Positions 5,601 to 6,556 of a stretch of DNA of 6,556 nt are shown here, piece by piece. A program made the translations under genes and the position numbers. Numbering within the stretch: position 1 is the stretch's first letter; every line of letters starts with the position of its first letter. Source of the stretch: CAIUVD01 sp044338255 (GTDB lineage Bacteria > Planctomycetota > UBA11346); the NCBI GenBank assembly GCA_044338255.1, contig JBIILZ010000163.1:1-6556 (forward strand). The letters run 5' to 3'. The notes under the pieces were generated by a model. The model was not told where the DNA came from. It searched no databases and worked only from the letters and a program-made list of their open reading frames with translations.

Positions 5601-6556
5601 ATGACGGTCGAGGCCTTCGCTTCGGCTCAGGACCTCATGCTGCACCTCGGACAGCGGGTGGCGCCGCCAGCGGTACTGGTCGTCGACCACGAGTTGCCAG
5701 GGATCGATGGTGTCATGCTGGCGCGGATTTTGCACGCCACCGCCCAGCCCGCACCGCCCCTGGTCCTGCTCAGCGGCATGACCGAGCGCGCGCGGGTCGA
5801 GTTGAAAAATACCGTCGGACTGGCCGTGGTCAGGAAGCCGCTGCAGGCCAGTCGGCTGCTCACCGCCATCCACTCCCTGCTGGGTGACGGCAGCGCGGTG
5901 CGTGCGGCTGTCGCGCCGACGGCATTCCGGTTGCGCCGGGTCCTGTTGGTTGAGGACACCCTGATCAACCAGCGGGTTATGCAGGCGTTGCTCAAGCCGT
6001 TCTGCGAGTCGGTTACCCTCGCCGTAAACGGTCTGGCGGCGGTCGCGGCGGTCGAGGCGGGGACGGCCTTTGATCTGGTGCTGATGGATTGTCAGATGCC
6101 AGAGATGGACGGTTACGAGGCGACCCGCCTTATCCGGATTCGCGAGCAGCGGCTGGGCTTACCACGGGTGCCGATCATCGCGCTGACCGCGCACGCCCTC
6201 CAGGGTTCGCGCGAGACCTGCCTCGCCGCCGGAATGGATGATTATCTGAGCAAGCGGATCCGCGAATTCGATCTGGTGAACCTACTCGCCAAACGCTTCG
6301 CTGGCAGCCCGGAACTATCCCCGGAACTAGCCACGGAACCCACCGAGTCGGCGGTGCAGAAGGCGCCCCCGCAAGTATCGCCACACCGCATCCGGCTCGC
6401 TGAACTCCAGGATGAACTTGGTAAAACGGGAGTAACTGCTCAGGCAGGTCAGTGGCCGAGTCGACTTTTTAGCTGGGTTCTGGCTCCCGAGTGGTTAGGA
6501 TGCCGTCATGCCCGTGGTCACGGTTCAAGGTCGGCAGTTGGACGAGGTGGCCCTGG
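2631..6556 (+). CDS. GAF/multi-PAS hybrid histidine kinase with two receivers; C-terminus disrupted, open at window end
   Basis: This is a large cytoplasmic multi-sensor hybrid kinase. Domains in order, with approximate residues, are GAF 28-160, PAS 190-305 (PAS_3-like), PAS 314-433, PAS 438-572, coiled-coil linker to about 590, PAS 590-705, HisKA with H734 in MSHEIRTPMNGV, HATPase 836-951, receiver 1 966-1085 and receiver 2 1100-1220. The ATPase carries N851, DTGVGM at 883-888 and GTGLGI at 913-918. Receiver 1 has acceptor D1019 and K1069-P1070. Receiver 2 has D1109, acceptor D1153 and K1208. No membrane segment is seen. ATG 2631 is the only start after the in-frame stop at 2598, and no strong ribosome binding site precedes it. 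In receiver 2 the usual KP is KR (K1208-R1209). Residues 1252-1264 (HRIRLAELQDELG) resemble the start of an Hpt domain, and then homology-like sequence ends near 6420. The frame continues open to the edge with atypical residues, so the true C-terminus was probably lost to an insertion. Confidence 0.88.
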   Translation, partial: MPIPPPSHPSEAERLAVLHRCGILDTATEQVFDDLTRLAASIAGTPIALVSLVDAERQWFKSAFGLGASQTPREHAFCAHAILDDTRPLVVEDASQDERFRGNPFVTGEPHVIFYAGVPLRVGPAGMPLGTLCVIDHQPRRLTEAVLEQLTLLGRQVEHLLALRYERQLLEDQVVSATLQVDRLALLDKVAAQVPGMVYQFLVKADGSASFPYCSEGIRQVYGISPAEAARSAQPVIDRLHPADHDQVMESIRHSAEQLTLWTSEYRYRHPDGRICWLHGQASPERLADGAVLWHGFITDISKRKQLHQEMEGQEARFRLLVEGATDIGIFMLDVEGHVKSWNPGAEYIKGYRANEIIGRHFSCFYRPEDRGMCGQALATARTSLRYESIGWRLRKDGSEFWAHVIITPIIDHEGVLLGFTKISRDISDRLHAERNAALLSAVIGAADVAIIATSPAGIITVFNPGAERMLGYTADEMVGKFAPVVIHDPAEVVARAAELSLATGSAIAPGFEVLVWIPTHRRQTDEREWTYVRKDGRRLPVRISVTALRAADGAINGYLGIALDISVQQRQLQELEQAKLQLESERQRLALALASGNVGTWDWDVVNNHLTWDERMYVLYATTPGEFTGAYEAWSSRIHPEDRARAEAEISAALAGERAFNSTFRLLLPDGAVRHIHGCANVLRTADGTAFRMIGTNWDVTREREQNEELRGAMDLAQAGAKAKADFLATMSHEIRTPMNGVIGLTDLLLKTGLDGEQRDLVETLRSCGESLLVLINDILDVSKFESGRVTLEAIPFSATRLIEDALLLYQGQAEQKGINLDFSIVGPHPPLVLGDPTRVRQVLLNLVSNAIKFTQRGAVAITLTATQTNKGAMALEFAVRDTGVGMTPKQIAVLGEAFTQADVSTTRRFGGTGLGITISKAILSLMRSGIEVISTPGAGSTFRFCLTLPAGGEDIVSKPRLLRDVAVCCVEDDAAEREQLVAMCPSWGMTVEAFASAQDLMLHLGQRVAPPAVLVVDHELPGIDGVMLARILHATAQPAPPLVLLSGMTERARVELKNTVGLAVVRKPLQASRLLTAIHSLLGDGSAVRAAVAPTAFRLRRVLLVEDTLINQRVMQALLKPFCESVTLAVNGLAAVAAVEAGTAFDLVLMDCQMPEMDGYEATRLIRIREQRLGLPRVPIIALTAHALQGSRETCLAAGMDDYLSKRIREFDLVNLLAKRFAGSPELSPELATEPTESAVQKAPPQVSPHRIRLAELQDELGKTGVTAQAGQWPSRLFSWVLAPEWLGCRHARGHGSRSAVGRGGP
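6496..6500 (+). promoter_or_regulatory. Ribosome binding site for the gene starting at 6508
   Basis: TAGGA lies seven bases before the ATG at 6508. This is better placed than anything before the two kinases, and it supports a real translation start inside the still-open kinase frame. Confidence 0.5.
6508..6556 (+). CDS. N-terminal fragment of a probable DUF4338/DruA-like protein (partial)
   Basis: Only 16 residues are visible (MPVVTVQGRQLDEVAL) before the window ends. The frame differs from that of the kinase, and a TAGGA ribosome binding site precedes it. From memory, DUF4338 proteins often begin with a similar short strand and 'QGR.L' stretch followed by an acidic helix start. This family includes DruA of the Druantia defence system and many proteins carried on insertion-like elements. 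The match is too short to be decisive. An unrelated transposase or accessory gene is also possible. Its place at the break in the kinase gene suggests it belongs to the inserted element. Confidence 0.4.
   Translation, partial: MPVVTVQGRQLDEVAL

Larger units (their letters stand above)
6421..6556 (+). mobile_element. Probable left end of an insertion element, cut by the window edge
   Basis: Kinase-like sequence stops at about 6420 in what should be an Hpt domain. The following ~87 bases look intergenic and lead to a new gene start at 6508 in a different frame. An insertion inside the kinase gene explains this layout. The exact junction is not defined; it probably lies between 6415 and 6440. 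The far end, terminal inverted repeat and target duplication are outside the window, so the element type is inferred from context only. Confidence 0.5.

Overview
The window is GC-rich DNA, probably from a gammaproteobacterium. A purple sulfur bacterium or similar is possible, but that placement rests only on style and not on a marker gene. It contains two large cytoplasmic hybrid sensor histidine kinases transcribed away from each other, a palindrome-rich non-coding stretch on the left, and what looks like the first part of a mobile element on the right.

Region 1-773 has no convincing gene. It begins with a strong intrinsic terminator (1-34) for something upstream. Next comes a 20-bp inverted repeat (37-56 and 182-201) whose right arm resembles the 3' end of a tRNA. 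This is followed by three near-identical tandem copies of a ~145-bp palindromic unit (204-642) and two hairpins (720-759) just past the end of the first kinase. The long open frames here are repeat artefacts, because the unit length is not a steady multiple of three and the same peptides appear in different frames.

Region 774-2423 (minus strand) encodes a REC-HisKA-HATPase-REC hybrid kinase with no sensor or membrane domain. Region 2424-2630 is the divergent promoter region. It holds an AT-rich core and three direct copies of a 13-bp motif that could bind a regulator.

From 2631 the plus strand encodes a very large hybrid kinase, GAF-PAS-PAS-PAS-PAS-HisKA-HATPase-REC-REC. The residues after the last receiver look like the first turn of a C-terminal Hpt domain, but family-like sequence stops near 6420. 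From there the frame stays open to the window edge with unrelated residues. A new start codon with a good ribosome binding site sits at 6508. The simplest reading is that an insertion element has cut off the Hpt domain. The 16 visible residues of the new gene resemble the N-terminus of DUF4338/DruA-like proteins, though that is a tentative match.

Taken together, the two kinases probably belong to one soluble phosphorelay: a multi-sensor GAF/PAS kinase and a REC-gated kinase, each carrying receivers. Neither has an intact Hpt domain in this window, so a separate Hpt protein would be needed to pass phosphate onward.
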